Shown here: positions 1 through 12,699 of the stretch, piece by piece | Layout of the letters: each line of letters opens with the position of its first letter | Position numbering within the stretch: position 1 is the first letter of the stretch | Source: Torreya grandis | Taxonomy: Eukaryota; Streptophyta; Pinopsida; Cupressales; Taxaceae | Direction of reading: 5' to 3' | NCBI GenBank assembly: GCA_037957365.1 | Contig: JARHVA010002374.1 | Coordinates: 866,501-930,500 of the forward strand | DNA length: 64,000 nucleotides | Translations under genes and position numbers: made by a program | Notes under the pieces: generated by a model | What the model was told of the DNA's origin: nothing | The model's input: the letters and a program-made list of their open reading frames with translations, nothing else | The model's database searches: none

Positions 1-1155
1 GATGAGGTTATCCATGCTACTGAAATAGATCAAAAAATATAGAGGCCACCCTTTCACCCACATCTATAAATGGAATAGACATTTTTCTTCAACATTTTGC
101 ATTATAGTTGTTGCTTGTGGGGTATCTAATACAACATTTGGATCCATGCCATTAATTTTATGAGAGGGATTAAATTTAAAATCTTATGTTTCTACCTATG
201 TAAACAAACTATTCTAATCATGGCACTCTACATTGGAATTTTTGTTTCATTTATTATTTTCACATAATTTATCTATCTTAGGCTGCAATTTCTTATTGTT
301 TGAATAAGGTAATTTCTTTGGTGCTAAAAATTTGTCTCGATCGCCCCTTACCTTGAACTATTCCTCAATAGTTATCACATAGTGATAGGATTCCCTCATT
401 ATCTCAACCTTGGAAAAGCTTAGTTTATAAATAATGGATGGTTGTACAATATTTTGGTACTTGATAAATTTATACTACTCTAGCTTGATTGAGCCCAGTC
501 CTACATACTAGGCATTGAATACATCAATATAAGCTTGGATTGACTAGTCTTGTCATTGTTGCAATTGTTGCCTATAAATGCAGGGATCATCATAAACATA
601 CTCAGGATAACAGTAATTCTTTAAATCTTCTATTAATTTATCATAGATTCGCTTAGATTATTCTTTTGACAAGTATTCTTCCCACTGAGAATCTATGCTT
701 GTGACCAATTTTTGACAAGTGAAGAAACTTTCAAAAGTGCAATCTTGATTTTCTCTTCATTTAAAATCATTCACATATAAATATGAATCTAACCTATCTA
801 ATCAACTATTTATTGCATCTACATATCTATTACCCTCAAACATATGAACATCTAAATTTTAATTAGAACTTACATGGACTAGACCACCAAAATATTTACC
901 TAATTTGTGAAATAATCAAACCATTTGTTTGAGTAATTCAACGAATAAGTTAAACATGAATTTATTTTTCTATCAAAGTGATTTTGTAATTTCATCATTC
1001 ATCATCTCTTGGATTACATCTCATGAGTTATTATCTCTTTCCATCTAGAATTTATTGAAATGACATGGTAGGTATTCTAATGGATCTAATGGTTTGACAT
1101 CAATCTTTAGATAAAATGACTTGGTTCGATTGGACATGTAGGAAAAATTATAACC
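1..1155 (-). pseudogene. Decayed LTR-retrotransposon gag fragment
   Basis: The minus strand, read from about 1155 down to 1, gives a Gag-like protein broken by many stops, so no full ORF survives. Readable blocks include YCYPEYVYDD (about 625-591) followed by a Gln-rich RQQLQQ and QAYIDVFN. This order (aromatic-Pro-x-Tyr, acidic pair, Gln-rich helix, then a Tyr/Phe helix) is what the capsid-like region of plant LTR-element Gag proteins shows. A WEEYLSKE block lies just upstream. Several stops are TAG or TAA where Gln is expected. The 3' side runs off the window. A primer-binding-like site lies directly upstream at 1156-1167. That this is gag is an inference from motif order; whether it is Copia or Gypsy is not settled. 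Confidence 0.5.
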
Positions 1156-1167
1156 ATTATGATACCA
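1156..1167 (-). promoter_or_regulatory. Putative primer-binding site (Met-tRNA type)
   Basis: The minus strand reads TGGTATCATAAT. Its first eight bases match the usual plant initiator-Met PBS TGGTATCAGAGC. It sits just upstream of the gag remnant, as expected for a minus-strand element whose 5' LTR would begin near 1174 (TGAGTCCC). The match is short, and no second LTR is visible in the window. Confidence 0.35.
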
Positions 1168-1240
1168 CTAATATGAGTCCCAATAAGAACCCATTATAAA
1201 TATATCTAAATGAGGATCTAGTCTCATATGCAACATAATA

Positions 1241-1246
<6 letters not shown>

Positions 1247-1335
<89 letters not shown>
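1247..1335. repeat. (TG)n microsatellite
   Basis: About 44 uninterrupted TG dinucleotides, a typical Z-DNA-prone alternating purine-pyrimidine tract. It is flanked by near-perfect inverted arms: CTAGTCTCATATG at about 1218-1230 and CATATGAGACACTAG at about 1338-1352, the second with a 2-bp insertion. The His-Thr repeat ORF read across it on the minus strand is an artefact of the repeat. Confidence 0.97.
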
Positions 1336-1337
<2 letters not shown>

Positions 1338-1363
1338 CATATGAGACACTAGGCATATAATCA

Positions 1364-1382
1364 AGAGAGAGAGAGAGAGAGA
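1364..1382. repeat. (AG)n microsatellite
   Basis: A short run of about nine AG units, 28 bp after the TG tract. Purine-only on this strand. Confidence 0.95.
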
Positions 1383-2101
1383 ATGAAATAATATTTATAA
1401 TATGTATGGTTGTTTATCTTCTACTTTAATTGTTAAATAAATATATGGATATGTAGACATAAATTAAAAATATGTGAAGGTAGATGGAACCATTATATAA
1501 TTCCAAATGGTTGAGCTTCTATGTGACTCTTTGTATTCCAAGGATTGAGTTGATTGACGTCAGAAGTAATGCTTGATATTTTGTCATGAGAAATTTTTCT
1601 ATAAAATGGGGAATTTCCCCTCAACCATACACTAGGTAATCCTTTGAATAACACAAAATTTGAACCTATTAGGATGGAGGTAATAAGTTGTCATCACTTG
1701 GCAGTATCATGTAGTGCATGTTTCCTTTTTAGTTTAACATGGAGGTGTGTCAAACCTTGCTGAAGCTAATGGTAAGTTTTATAGAAGGTATGATGTCCCC
1801 ATAGGTGATGCCATGTATAATATACATATGTTATAGTATGACACTATTGGATTGCATGCAACATATTTTAGAGATGGGATGATGATATTTAATGTAACGT
1901 AAACCTTTGGATGTGGTTTTGGAGTACAAAAAGCCATTGAATAAGAAACTCAGTTTATAAAATATATGAGAATAGGATTACTGGTATTACTATAACATTT
2001 TTTGGGAGATCATATTTGATCATCCTTATCCCTAATTCATATTCTTATTAATAAGGTGAGAATATTATATGTTTTGCTTATGAGAAATGACAAAGGGGAA
2101 C
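1383..2101. other. No gene; possible LTR or promoter remnant
   Basis: No coding frame could be supported. A TATAAAA box at 1600-1606 is followed at once by GGGGAATTTCCCC (1608-1620), whose 6-bp arms are perfectly inverted around one base. This could be part of an old LTR belonging to the minus-strand gag at 1-1155 or to another element. With no partner copy in the window it stays unassigned. Confidence 0.4.
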
Positions 2102-3400
2102 CTATATATATTAAAATATAGTATTTGATGCTTGTTGATGTCAATCTTGACCTATATATATCCTACATGACTTGTGCATCTAAAAACAAATCTTATTTTC
2201 CCTTTACACATAATTGCATGCTATTTATGATCCCGATCCATTCTAAGTTGTCAGTCACCAAATATAAACCTCTTGGTTTATCTTAAATCAGCTAAATATC
2301 GTACTTAGAAATTTTCAAATCATCATATTTTCATCATGTCTCCTTGATAGTAATATCAAACTCAGACAATAACATTAATGGAACTATCCTAGGGATAAAG
2401 TTACCGTATTTCACCTAGTAATGACTATATTTTTAAAAATCAAATTATTTCCTTATGTCATCCCATTCAACTAACATGTTAGTGGCATGGGAAATTACCC
2501 AATTAAGCACATATAAATACAAATCAAGGTCAAACATATCAATATTTTTGGAACTATTCGACACTTATTTATCATGTATCTATATATTACTACACATTTA
2601 GAAAATTTTCCCTATTATTCCCATATTTTAAATTAATCACTAGGATCAGTGAATAGTCAAGTCTAAAACACACCAAGGTCAAGACTCAACATTGTCAAGA
2701 TCAAAGCTATATTTCTCGATGAATTTATAAATTGAAATAACATAATTATATAATAAGAGTAAAGAGAAAAACTATGTGTGGATTGATTTCCCTCTTCAAA
2801 TTAATGGATACGTAGGTAATGGTAACCCACCAATGGGGTGATCAAGGTAATCTCAACCCAATTACACTTCTTCAAATTTATAGTTTTTTTTCCTTCATAA
2901 ACGGACCTAGGGTTTCAAGGAAAAGGAATATCATTTCTATAGTTACACACATAGTTGAAGATCAAGATCACACATACAAAAATATTTTAGACACATGTAT
3001 CACACTATATGGTCATAAAGAGCCTATTCTTCCCAGGAGAATAACATCATCTACAGTCACTGTCATCAATTTTTTTATCCAGGTATGATGTTAGTGACCT
3101 TGTGCATGCAAGGATACATCTTTTATCCAAATGAATCATAATCCTTGTTCTAGTCCATTTCCACTGTTAGAAATCAATCTTGGTCAGCTAGTAGACCATT
3201 AAAGCTAAGTATCTTATCCTTTTTTATACTTTCCATAAATAGAAAATATAATTTTCAAGTAAAATAAAGTATTGTAGATTTAGATTTATCCTTGATTTCC
3301 ATTCATTATAAACTAAATAATCCAATTTATCCTATTTTGATTCAAAATAATATAAAAATAGGGTAAACATATTAGGGAAGCTGTATGTTTTTTTAACATT
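2102..3400 (+). repeat. LTR-like repeat Z, left copy
   Basis: Collinear with 9462 onward. Shared landmarks include CCTACATGACTTGTGCAT, CAATAACATTAATGG-type text, AGCACATATAAAT followed by AATCAAGGTCA, and TCAACATTGTCAAGATCAAAGC. The start is uncertain (2102-2126) because similarity fades gradually. The likely end is TTTTTTAACA near 3400, followed by TTGTGAAACCCTAGG where a primer site would lie. A plus-strand gag follows, so this may be a 5' LTR. The two copies differ heavily, which implies an old pair. Confidence 0.5.
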
Positions 3401-3659
3401 GTGAAACCCTAGGTTGCCCTTAGGGTTTCATTATTCCATCTATATTTTCATTATTATTTGTTTAGGTTTCATTTATAGATTTATTTTTAATTATTATTTT
3501 TCATTATTTAACACTAAGCATAATTTATCCTTTGGACCTAACCTTATTTCAACTTGCATGTTTCTATCTTATGTCGTAATAATGCTACTTCCTTTGTTTA
3601 TCTAAGGTGAAGTGCTAGGCTAAGTGGTTTAAAAATTTAGAAAAATAAAAGTTAATTTA

Positions 3660-5300
3660 TCTAAATTTTCTAATGAAAGTAAAATGAATATACCTTCTTA
3701 TGTATCTTCTTTTGATGCTATAATTATTAATGAATATCTACTAATAGATGATAATGTTTACATGCCTAATCTAGAACATTATAATCAAGTTAAAAAAGAT
3801 TACCAAGCTAGAATTAATCCCAATTACCTTAATAGGATGGATCCTAAGAAATTTCAAGCCTTATCTCACTTTTAAAACTACATTAGTTGAAACCTTCATA
3901 ACTTGGATATCATTAAATTTAAGCATTGAATTCAAAGATAATCACCAAGCTGAGATTACCACATCTGAGGCACAAGAATGATTTATTATTGTTACCAACC
4001 CAATTGTAGGTGTTCAAACCAATACTATTGATACTATTCCTATATATACACCTCCAATTTAACATGTGATTCCCACCCAAGATGTGGGGGTAATATAATA
4101 TTTCCCATGGGTTTCTATGCCTTCTCTATGTAGAGGACCTAGTTCCATATTTTGAGGGCCATGTATATCATAACATCTACCAATACTAATCCATGTTACC
4201 TTGAATAAACTATTGAGATTTTGTAAAATAATGTGTTTTAGTTAGATCAAGGTACATCATGAGCTATTCATTTATTGGATTCACATGCCTTGCTTCATAA
4301 TTGATTAGCTCCTAAGATAAAATCATATCCCCTACCTTTAGGGTTCGTATCTCCAAAGATCACATTATATGATGGAAAAGGTGATCCTAAACAACACCTT
4401 ATATATTTCCATGTATCATGTTTATATTATGCAATCAACAACCATTTACTAACTAATTTATTTTGAAGGAGTCTCAAATACTATGTTTTAAGATGGTTCT
4501 ATGGCCTTACACATTAATCAATCAGTACCTTCTTTTAGCTAATCAATTCTTACCACATTTATCAATCAACATTGACAAGAAATGTTTTTATGCACAAATT
4601 TTTAAATAAAATCAAGGGTATAATAAGCCAATAAGTGAATATGTACTTTGATACAAGACCATGGTAGCTAAGATTACTAATCCTATGTTAGAAAATGACC
4701 TGCAAGATATATTAAAGTAAATATTTTTTACATCACTTCATGATTCCATATTATAAATTAAATTAAAATATTTTTATGAGTTATGCCATACAATGAGAGA
4801 TCATGAAGTTAAGATCCTTACACTTAATAAGCTTTATCATATCAATACTACTACTACTTCAAATTCCAAGTTTTAAAGCAAGCCAAATTATAAGGGAAAA
4901 TAAAATGAGAATAAGAATGAAGCCAAGATTATATTTAAAATAGTATCACAACTTACAAATATGTTTGTCTTACTTGTTCTATATAAGAGGCACTTTTCAT
5001 GCTTGCCTCAACCTACTCATAAGTTTCTTCAAAATTTAATTGAGTGCAACCATTCATCTATCCCTCCACCACTAATGGTTGATACAAGCAAAACTTTACC
5101 TAGTGGACATGATCAGAATGCTTATTGTGATTATCATCAATGTGCTAGACATTCTAAAAACAAATGCTTCAAGTTAAGGCACAAGATATAGGTTCTTATC
5201 GATGATAATGCCATTTTATTAAGCACACCTAGAGTGGATTATAGACAACAATCAAATGGGAATTATTAGTAGACAAATATTTAATGACTCATTTTCAAAG
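3660..5300 (+). pseudogene. Degenerate Ty3/Gypsy-type gag
   Basis: Open stretches at 3684-3875 and 4961-5191 belong to one decayed Gag. From about 4368 the text reads YDGKGDPKQHL, the start of the plant Gypsy Gag capsid domain (usually YDG-G-DP--HL). LRWFYGL follows at about 4490, matching the domain's A--WF--L signature. Near the C-terminus, 5126-5167 encode a C-x2-H-x4-H-x4-C finger (CDYHQCARHSKNKC) followed by KLRHKI. Many stops and frame changes occur between these blocks. The finger variant with His in the second position is common in Athila/Tat-like Gag proteins. The family call is from motifs; the lineage is inference. Confidence 0.65.
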
Positions 5301-7439
5301 ATCAAGGAAACAAAAACTAAGTATAATTTTTAAGTGCATTATACATACTATGCACATCCTTATCTTGAGACATAATAATCTGATAGATGAGATTATTTGT
5401 ACACTTATGATAATATTACCATAATGACCTATAATTACATTTGATGATAGAAAGAGAGATTATTGATGATGACTTAAATTTCCATGCATTATTAATATGA
5501 ACTCACATGAATGAGGACACTACACACAATATTATGGCTAATAATGGTTCAATAATTATTTTTACACCATGAAACTTCTTGGCTCTCTTAGAAAGATGCA
5601 AAAGGATATACAAGATATTACACTATTGGTCAAAGGTTAAATGGACATATGCAAGACACCTTTAAATATATTGTGATACCTATTTGGTTATGACCCACCA
5701 TAGTGGCTACTTTATTCTTAATTATACTGAGTAATGGGGTCTTTGGCATCTTGTTGGGATGCCCTCACATTCAGAAGTTCCATGTAGTACCATAAATAGT
5801 GCATCTCTGTATCAAGTATATACACTACAATAAGGTAATTATAGTTTTAATAATTTGATATGAATATCCTCTTTATCTAGTGGTATCTCCTATTTATCCC
5901 ACACCACCATCATAGGGTTTTACTATTCATATTAAATATCATTATATATAGGTGATTGTTACCCCTAGTAAATATCATCTGGAGCTAACTATTTCACTCA
6001 TCCAAGATCCATATATACATTTAGTTCAGAGGAGAGAAATTAATTCTCCTAGGCATCTAGTTTAATAGCATTTATCACATTAGATATGTATGAAAGATTC
6101 CCAAAGGACTTTATTAACTACAACATTTACCAAGTTACTCCCACAGATAGTTCAACATGTTCTATAATGAAAAAAATCACTTATAATTCTCCTATTTTAT
6201 AATTAACCCCATAGTGTCCTCAATCTTATAGATTTTCCTATCATATACATGATTCTATGAGTAAATATGATGATGCTTACATTACATGAGCTAACTCCTT
6301 TTTAGATTCTCTTACACCTACACCTATTACTTTTCATTCTCAAAATATAAAACCTGAACCGTAAGGTATAGGCAACCCCCATGACTATCCATTAATGAGA
6401 TAATTAGATATCACCTTTATACATATTTAAATAAATTAAAAAATCAAAATTAAAAAAACAAGACCTTAGCATGACATGAGCTGCTAGATTACATTATTTA
6501 CATATGTTATTTATCACATGGTTGGTAGATGGCATATTATTTTCATACACATGTGTATTTCATGAGGTATATGAGTGCAATGGAAGACACAAAAAGCATG
6601 CATGGATATATATATGTTAGACCTTTCCTATACCCAGTGGCCATTCCAATGCTAGGGGCATCTACTTCCACAAGTTACATTATCAAAAGTTATATATTTA
6701 TATGACCTATTTTACATGTTGAACTACATATACTACTTACACATGCCTTACTATTTACTCACTTATTATAAAGTGATACATTGTATATATTATTTTATAA
6801 ATATGTGATTCTAACATATATAGATAGTGTAGACTAGTTTCTACTTGTTCTTTACTTCAATATTTATAATTTTTCATGATAGGATATTATTGTTATCTAT
6901 CATATGTGAGTCCTTGGCCTTGTTTTTGGGTTTTTTATTGCATCATTTATTTCCCCTTGTTTGAGGATCCTTAATTTTTTTTTGTTGCATTACTTGTTTC
7001 CTTATATTTGTGGCTCCTTATCCTTGCCTGTTAGTGATAAAATTTTGTCTATTGTTTGCCTTTGGCATTATGGGTGACATCATATGTTATCGTGTGAAAT
7101 TATGTGTTAAGATTGTTTGATTATTATGTTTCTAGGTGTTATGATCCATATCATGCTCCTCCCCCTTGTGTTTTATTCCTTGATTTATAGCATGCAATTA
7201 TTTATTATGTAGTCTTATTTACTAACAATTACTATTGTGTGCTTCATATATACATCTATCTTGGCATACCACTTATATAAATTTGTATTTCATATTTTAC
7301 ATACATGTTATAGACAATAGTATGATGAAATGTTCTCCACATGTTGACATGATTTTACATGATATTATTTTTATACATAACATGATAAAATTCACTTATA
7401 TTTCAAGATGAGTGACTTGTAGGATCCATCCCTCACCTC
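5301..7439. other. Decayed element interior, no gene resolved
   Basis: No frame with recognisable protease, reverse transcriptase, RNase H or integrase was found. Short Pro- and Ser-rich plus-strand stretches (about 5900-6400) could be more of the upstream gag. From about 6880 to 7200 the plus strand is T-rich with degenerate repeats of a 'ccttg...ttattgcat' type. The 7441 polypurine tract suggests this is the tail of a plus-strand retroelement. Confidence 0.4.
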
Positions 7440-7454
7440 AAAAGTGGGGAATAT
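7440..7454 (+). promoter_or_regulatory. Putative polypurine tract
   Basis: AAAAGTGGGGAATAT is the usual form of a plant LTR-element PPT. The 10-bp core GTGGGGAATA recurs exactly before the 3' LTR of element P (43729). An LTR would start at TAATGAG (7455), a decayed TG start. Confidence 0.5.
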
Positions 7455-9461
7455 TAATGAGATTTGTCATATAGACTAAATATTACATGAGTATATTTGG
7501 GTACAATATATATATTTTAGATTTCAAATGTGATTTATATATCATATTTGGATAATTATTTGAAGTTTTCAAATAGTTTTTAGGTTTATATGTAGGGAAT
7601 ATAGACTCCATTTTACACTCATTGAGTGAAAATTTTAGATTGATATAGATTCATATATATTTGGGACCATATAGAGGTCATATTTGAAAGGAATACAATC
7701 TCACAAAAATAATTCTTTTACACTAAACCTTGAGAGGAGAATATGCAAATAATTTGAACTTATAACAGGATGATAAGAAAAACACATACAATTAAAAGTA
7801 ACAACATACCATAAAAAGTGACTTACGTGGGGAAAACCCTTTCAAGATAAAAATCCCACACTCCAAAGAATCCCAATGTATTATTCAAATCAACATGAAT
7901 ACACCATACACTTGCAGAGTAACCTTCTAGGAGCATCACCAATATACTACATCTAGGAGAATAATTGGTTACATAGAGCTTCAATGTCTTTGCATAACTC
8001 TCTAGATTACAAGCTTAAAAATCTTAGCTACTTCATGCATTACTTGAATTTTTATTACAATTTTAAAGGATAATGGTTTCTACTTATATAAATTACAAAT
8101 TAGATTACATGATGAAGAAACTTAATGGGCAAGGCAATAAATTAGACACCCTTTAGTGGGACCACTATTTAGCAGTAGTAACATGCTTGCAGTCTTTTTA
8201 TTTGGTAAAAAATAGACCCTCCACTTATGACATATCATCCTCCACTCTCACAAGCCTCCAAAGCTGCACCTCACTCTCACATGTGCCTCCAAATTGGAAT
8301 ATTAACTTGTTCCCCACTATCCCATGTGACTTCTCCTTTCACTCAAGATAATGAGACCCCTTATAAATTTTCCCCATATCCATTATTTTGTCATTTTTCA
8401 CCTAAATAAAAAACATATGCATCTTAAAATACAATAACTTGTATCCTTAGTGGATTGGTATGCCCCACTTCCACTAACATGCACTTACATCATGTATATT
8501 CCTCCATGGGCCTCACCAACTCATCAAAAGACACATCAATACCTACATCACCACTTAAATTACCTGTCACATCACCTACATAGTCATTGCCAACTCATCA
8601 CTGCAACCTCATCACATGAATAATGACTGTGCATAGTGTCCTAACTTATCAAATTTGAGACACCCCAATTCCCAAAAATATTTACTCCATTTTATATGAC
8701 AAATTTAGTTATACATAATACTAGTTCATTCACATATGCACCATTTCATATTTTATTTGAGCATGATGTTAGTTTATATACATTATGAAAATTTAGATTT
8801 GGCATTGATTCAATGGGGAATGATACTAATTCATGCAAATTTATACATTTGCACCTTTGTAGTTATTTATTTTTCAATTATGGGACAATCTTGAATATAT
8901 AAGTCCATCTGAAATAGCTAATTCATAATTAAATGTGTAATGGGGTTGAGTTTTTATGTTGTTCAATAGTATAGACATTACTCTACAAGCCCATTATGTG
9001 GCTTCTTCCTTTCATCTTGGGGTTACAAGATTAGTATTGGATCAATTACATGTGTGTTGGGCAGATCTATACTCTAATCCATGGCCCTAGATTTAGTTAA
9101 ATTTAAAATTGGGGATTGATTGCCCTCAATTTTTCCATGTTCTCTATTTGCTTCAATGAGGAAGCACGATTCTCCAATGCTTAGAAAAGGAAGAATCTCC
9201 AAGAAGTTACATGGAAACATAATTTACTCACATACATGTGTATACTTTCCTTGTTCTTTATGATTTCAAGTATAATTTAGATTTTAAGTTTCATTCTATG
9301 GACTTTGACTATCAAATTTTCATTCTAGGTTCTTCTTAGATCAACTTGCACATTTTGAGCATTCTCTTAAATATAAAGTGTGTTGTACACACTTAGGTAT
9401 ATCATTATCCTTTACACTAGTATTTTCATTGCATTATAATTTTAAAATAAAATGAAGAGAT
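7455..9461 (+). repeat. Putative 3' LTR and tail sequence, interrupted
   Basis: Begins directly after the PPT. The first about 270 bp are non-coding and AT-rich. Copia-type LTR-like sequence interrupts it at about 7722-8650. The part from about 8790 to 9450 resembles 52720-53287; both contain an AAAGTGTGTTATAC-type block followed by TATATC and a pyrimidine-rich end. In both places the shared block is followed by a purine-rich run and then by an LTR-like start. It may therefore be a conserved 3' untranslated region rather than LTR. Confidence 0.35.
7722..8650 (-). repeat. Copia-type LTR fragment
   Basis: The minus strand contains GGGTTTTCCCCACGTAAGTC (about 7824-7843). This Gly/Pro-free 'GGTTTTCCC...CACGT' block is typical of the R-U5 part of plant Copia LTRs. 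No coding sequence is present; the 60-codon plus-strand ORF at 8227-8409 has no recognisable motif. The ends are approximate, and no target-site duplication was confirmed. Confidence 0.4.
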
Positions 9462-10400
9462 TTGTAAATACTAAAATTTGGTATTTGACAGTTGGCAATG
9501 TCAATATTGACATATGTTTATCCTACATGACTTGTGCATATCCAAAAAACTCTTATTCACCATTCTCACACACCTAAATGCTAGTTATTATTTTGGTCCA
9601 TTCCAAGTTTCTATCTATCCCTAATAAGAACCTATTACTATATATTAAATCAACTAAATATACTACTTAAACATTTATAGATCATCACATTTTCATTCCC
9701 ATCTCCCAAATAGTAACATCAAACTCAAAAATTAACATCGACTAAATTGTCTTGGGACGATGCTACCATCATTTTCCTATAAATGGCTATTTTTTAAAAT
9801 CAAATATTTTCTTTAGGCTGACCCAATAACATATCATAGCAGTGGCATGATAAATTAACTAATTTAGCACATATAAATGAAAATCAAGGTCAGACATACC
9901 CATCTATCTATAACTATATATAAATTATTTATAAATTGTATATACATTAATTCACATTGAGAAAATCTACCATGTTCTTCCTAAATAAAAAATTAGTCAC
10001 TTGGAGCAATCATGAGCCAAGTCTAAAGCATACCAAGCGAGGTCAAGAGTCAACATTATCAAGATCAAAGCCATATTTATAGTTGCATTCATATAGAGAA
10101 ATAACACAATTGAATACTCACACTAAGGGGAATAACTACATGTGGATTGAGTTCCATTTTTAGAGTATTGGATACATAGGCAATGGTCAATCATCAAAAC
10201 GGTGATTTGGGTTAGCTTAATCAAATTCCTAATTATTCAACACTAAAAGAGTTTTATTTTGACCTTGGATCTAAATAGGACACTAAAATAACTTCTTTTT
10301 GACCTCAAATATAATCACTAAAAATCAAAACACTTTATTTTGACCTTGTATATGATATCTGACACTGAAAGCACTTTCTTTTGATTTTGGATTTTAGGAG
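9462..10400 (+). repeat. LTR-like repeat Z, right copy
   Basis: Second copy of the repeat at 2102-3400, starting near TGTAAATACTAAAATTTGG (9461-9479) and collinear for at least 750 bp, to the ATTGGATACATAGGCAATGG block near 10163-10182. It is preceded by AAAATGAAGAGAT, a weak polypurine-like run, as expected for a 3' LTR. The far end was not located. If the two copies are one element's LTRs, the gag at 3660-5300 lies between them, but other insertions also lie there. Confidence 0.45.
10241..10400 (+). repeat. Degenerate short tandem repeat (35-47 bp units)
   Basis: Four imperfect units start at 10241, 10281, 10316 and 10363. Each opens with CACTAAAA or CACTGAAA and continues with a T-rich block ending in TTTTGACCT or similar. 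Unit length varies from 35 to 47 bp. It lies at the right side of repeat Z. No gene is visible from here to 11073. Confidence 0.7.
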
Positions 10401-11073
10401 ATTTTACTAATATCCATACATAATTTTTTTCATTTCTATAATCTAAATTTTAGTTTTTTTACTCTCATTTTAAAACATACCTCTAAGTATATTAGATGAG
10501 TAATTTTTATTTCAAGTTTTCTTAATTTTAATTAAAGGTTGTATTCTCTTAATAATGAAAACCATTCACACTCATGTGATAAAAAAATCAAATCACAACG
10601 TAACACACATACAATTAAAATACATTATTTTTGTAAATTCAAGCATGAATTATGAATAAGAGCAGTTATATATTTAGAATACTATAATATTTAATAATAA
10701 ACAATCTCAAGTGATATTGAATTCTTATCATTGTAACATTCAATCAAAGCTTTTACTAATTACTTCTAGATGACAAAGGGCATGTATGACTTCTTTCAAT
10801 TACTCATACTCTTAGACCTCAAATTTTATATAGTTACCATCCCACTCTAATTATTTTTCCATAAATTATATTGGATTATATGGTCCATGCTATTAATAAC
10901 CAATAAGGTAGGCCACCAAATCATGAAGTAATCATGAAGGAAATAAAATCAATATAAAGGGTATGATATCATGGATAAAATTAAAAAACCATGTAAAAAA
11001 TTAAAATTTGGAATTAATAAAGAGCTCAGTAGTTTATAAATATATTTTATATGTTGCATTATAAGATAATACT

Positions 11074-12360
11074 AATCCTAGTGATACACAACCTACCGAT
11101 TTTACTTCCATCATGAGCACATTTAAGGATGTTGAGAAGATCATTAATTTTGAAGATGAATATTTTCCAACATAAGATGTAATCATGCAAAATATCCCAC
11201 TATTTATTCAATTTAAAATGAAAAATAAAGGAATCAAACAATGTTTGATTGATGTCAAGTCGAGATTAAACATTTATAGTAGTCCTTTCTTACAACAATT
11301 GGGTGTTAACATTGATAGTCTCCAAAAAAAAAAAATTATCGAAGGATTTTATTATTATTCAAGATAAGTACTTGGAATTATATCTCTAGATATAACATTG
11401 GGACCTAAAACAATGTCTTCTATATTTAATGTTATGCCTAATCACTTACATTGTAATTTACTATTAGGGCAACCATGGATACACATGATGGAAATAATAC
11501 CATATACATTTTATATATGTCTTAAGATCTTGCATATAGGATACTCATATGAATTTTTTGCGGATGATAACCCTTTCTAATTTTGTAAAATTCAACCACC
11601 CCAATCATAATTAAATGATACAAATATCATCCCTCTTTCTCAAGTCATCCCTTGGGACTAAAAATTCACATATTAAATTGGGGATTTAAGTACTAATAAC
11701 AAGCAATCATAAAAATAAAAGATATAAACAAAACAACAAGAATCATATCAAGCAGAAAAAGAATTTTAGAAATTAAAAATAGCTCAAGTAAAGACCCAAT
11801 TAGAGATTCAAAAATTAAAACAAGAACAAGTAATATTATATAAATACCATTTACAAAATAAAACTTTAAAAATTCAAAAGTTACAAATGGAGAAACTTAA
11901 GAAGGGTAAGTTACAAATTAATAAACTTAAGAACGATAAGTTACAAAAAGAATTTAAAAAAATACAAGTAGAATAAGAAGGTATACAAAAAAGACATCCA
12001 CATAATTTGGATCAACAAAAGTGTAGCTTTTATTTACCTTTATTATTCAATTCAAAAGTACAATATGGTAATGTTTTAAACTATTGTGATAGTGATGATG
12101 AAGAAGATAACAGAATTAATATTAAAATTTATCAAATACACAAGTTAAACTTTAATCCTTCAAATGAATATTTATCTCATATATTGTTTACACCCATTGG
12201 TTTAGGAGTTTACTATGCTGACTATAAATTAATTGCTAAGAGTTAATCAAATTCAAATGGAAAACATATTTTAGATATGACTAAAGATGATAATGTGAAC
12301 AATTGTTACAATAATAAACCTCATGTGGAATTTATGATCAATTCACTGAATAAAGTGTAA
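11074..12360 (+). pseudogene. Gypsy-type gag-pro fragment: aspartic protease plus coiled coil
   Basis: One frame carries this from 11074, with a handful of in-frame stops. A DFTSIMSTFKDVEKII segment leads to the protease at about 11185-11580. CLIDVKSRLNIYSS holds the catalytic Asp, but the usual D-S/T-G triad is altered to D-V-K. The flap and C-terminal half are clear, ending in LLLGQPWIHMMEIIPYT, which matches the retropepsin LLGRPW-H block. ADDNPF then matches a conserved post-protease motif. In the same frame, 11757-12000 is a Lys/Gln/Leu-rich coiled coil, and the stretch to 12246 contains an acidic DSDDEEDN. This is a polyprotein fragment, not a host gene. No reverse transcriptase follows. 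Stops mostly replace expected Gln codons. Confidence 0.65.
11881..11950 (+). repeat. 30-bp coding tandem repeat
   Basis: Units start at 11881, 11911 and 11941 (last partial). Each starts TTACAAA and ends AAGTTACAA, encoding LQMEKLKKGK, LQINKLKNDK and LQKEFKK. The ten-residue step keeps Leu spacing within the coiled coil. Confidence 0.85.
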
Positions 12361-12699
12361 ATACCTAGTATAAAAATTTCACAATTATTACAAATAATGC
12401 CACATCAAGATACACCTCCAATAATTTTGTAAATGATATTATACAACACAAGTTTAATACATTACCTACTAATAGACATAGATCAACAACATATATTTTA
12501 CATACAAAATGTACATTATATTGTTCTTATCATAGAATCACTATACATGATACAAAACATTACATGACATGAAAAAATAAAATTCACAAATAGAAACATA
12601 AAGGAATATCAAATTAACACATCATCAATAGACATATCTTACTAATAGGTTAAAAATACAACACACATAAATTGTTCTTGGTAAAAATATTTATCCTTC

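Noticed and set aside
1168..1356. Minus-strand ORF encoding a His-Thr repeat
   Set aside because: Pure product of the (TG)n microsatellite.
6255..6285. Y-D-D in a plus-strand frame (SKYDDAYIT) as a reverse transcriptase active site
   Set aside because: No flanking RT blocks on either side, and the surrounding frame is full of stops. Three residues alone mean nothing.
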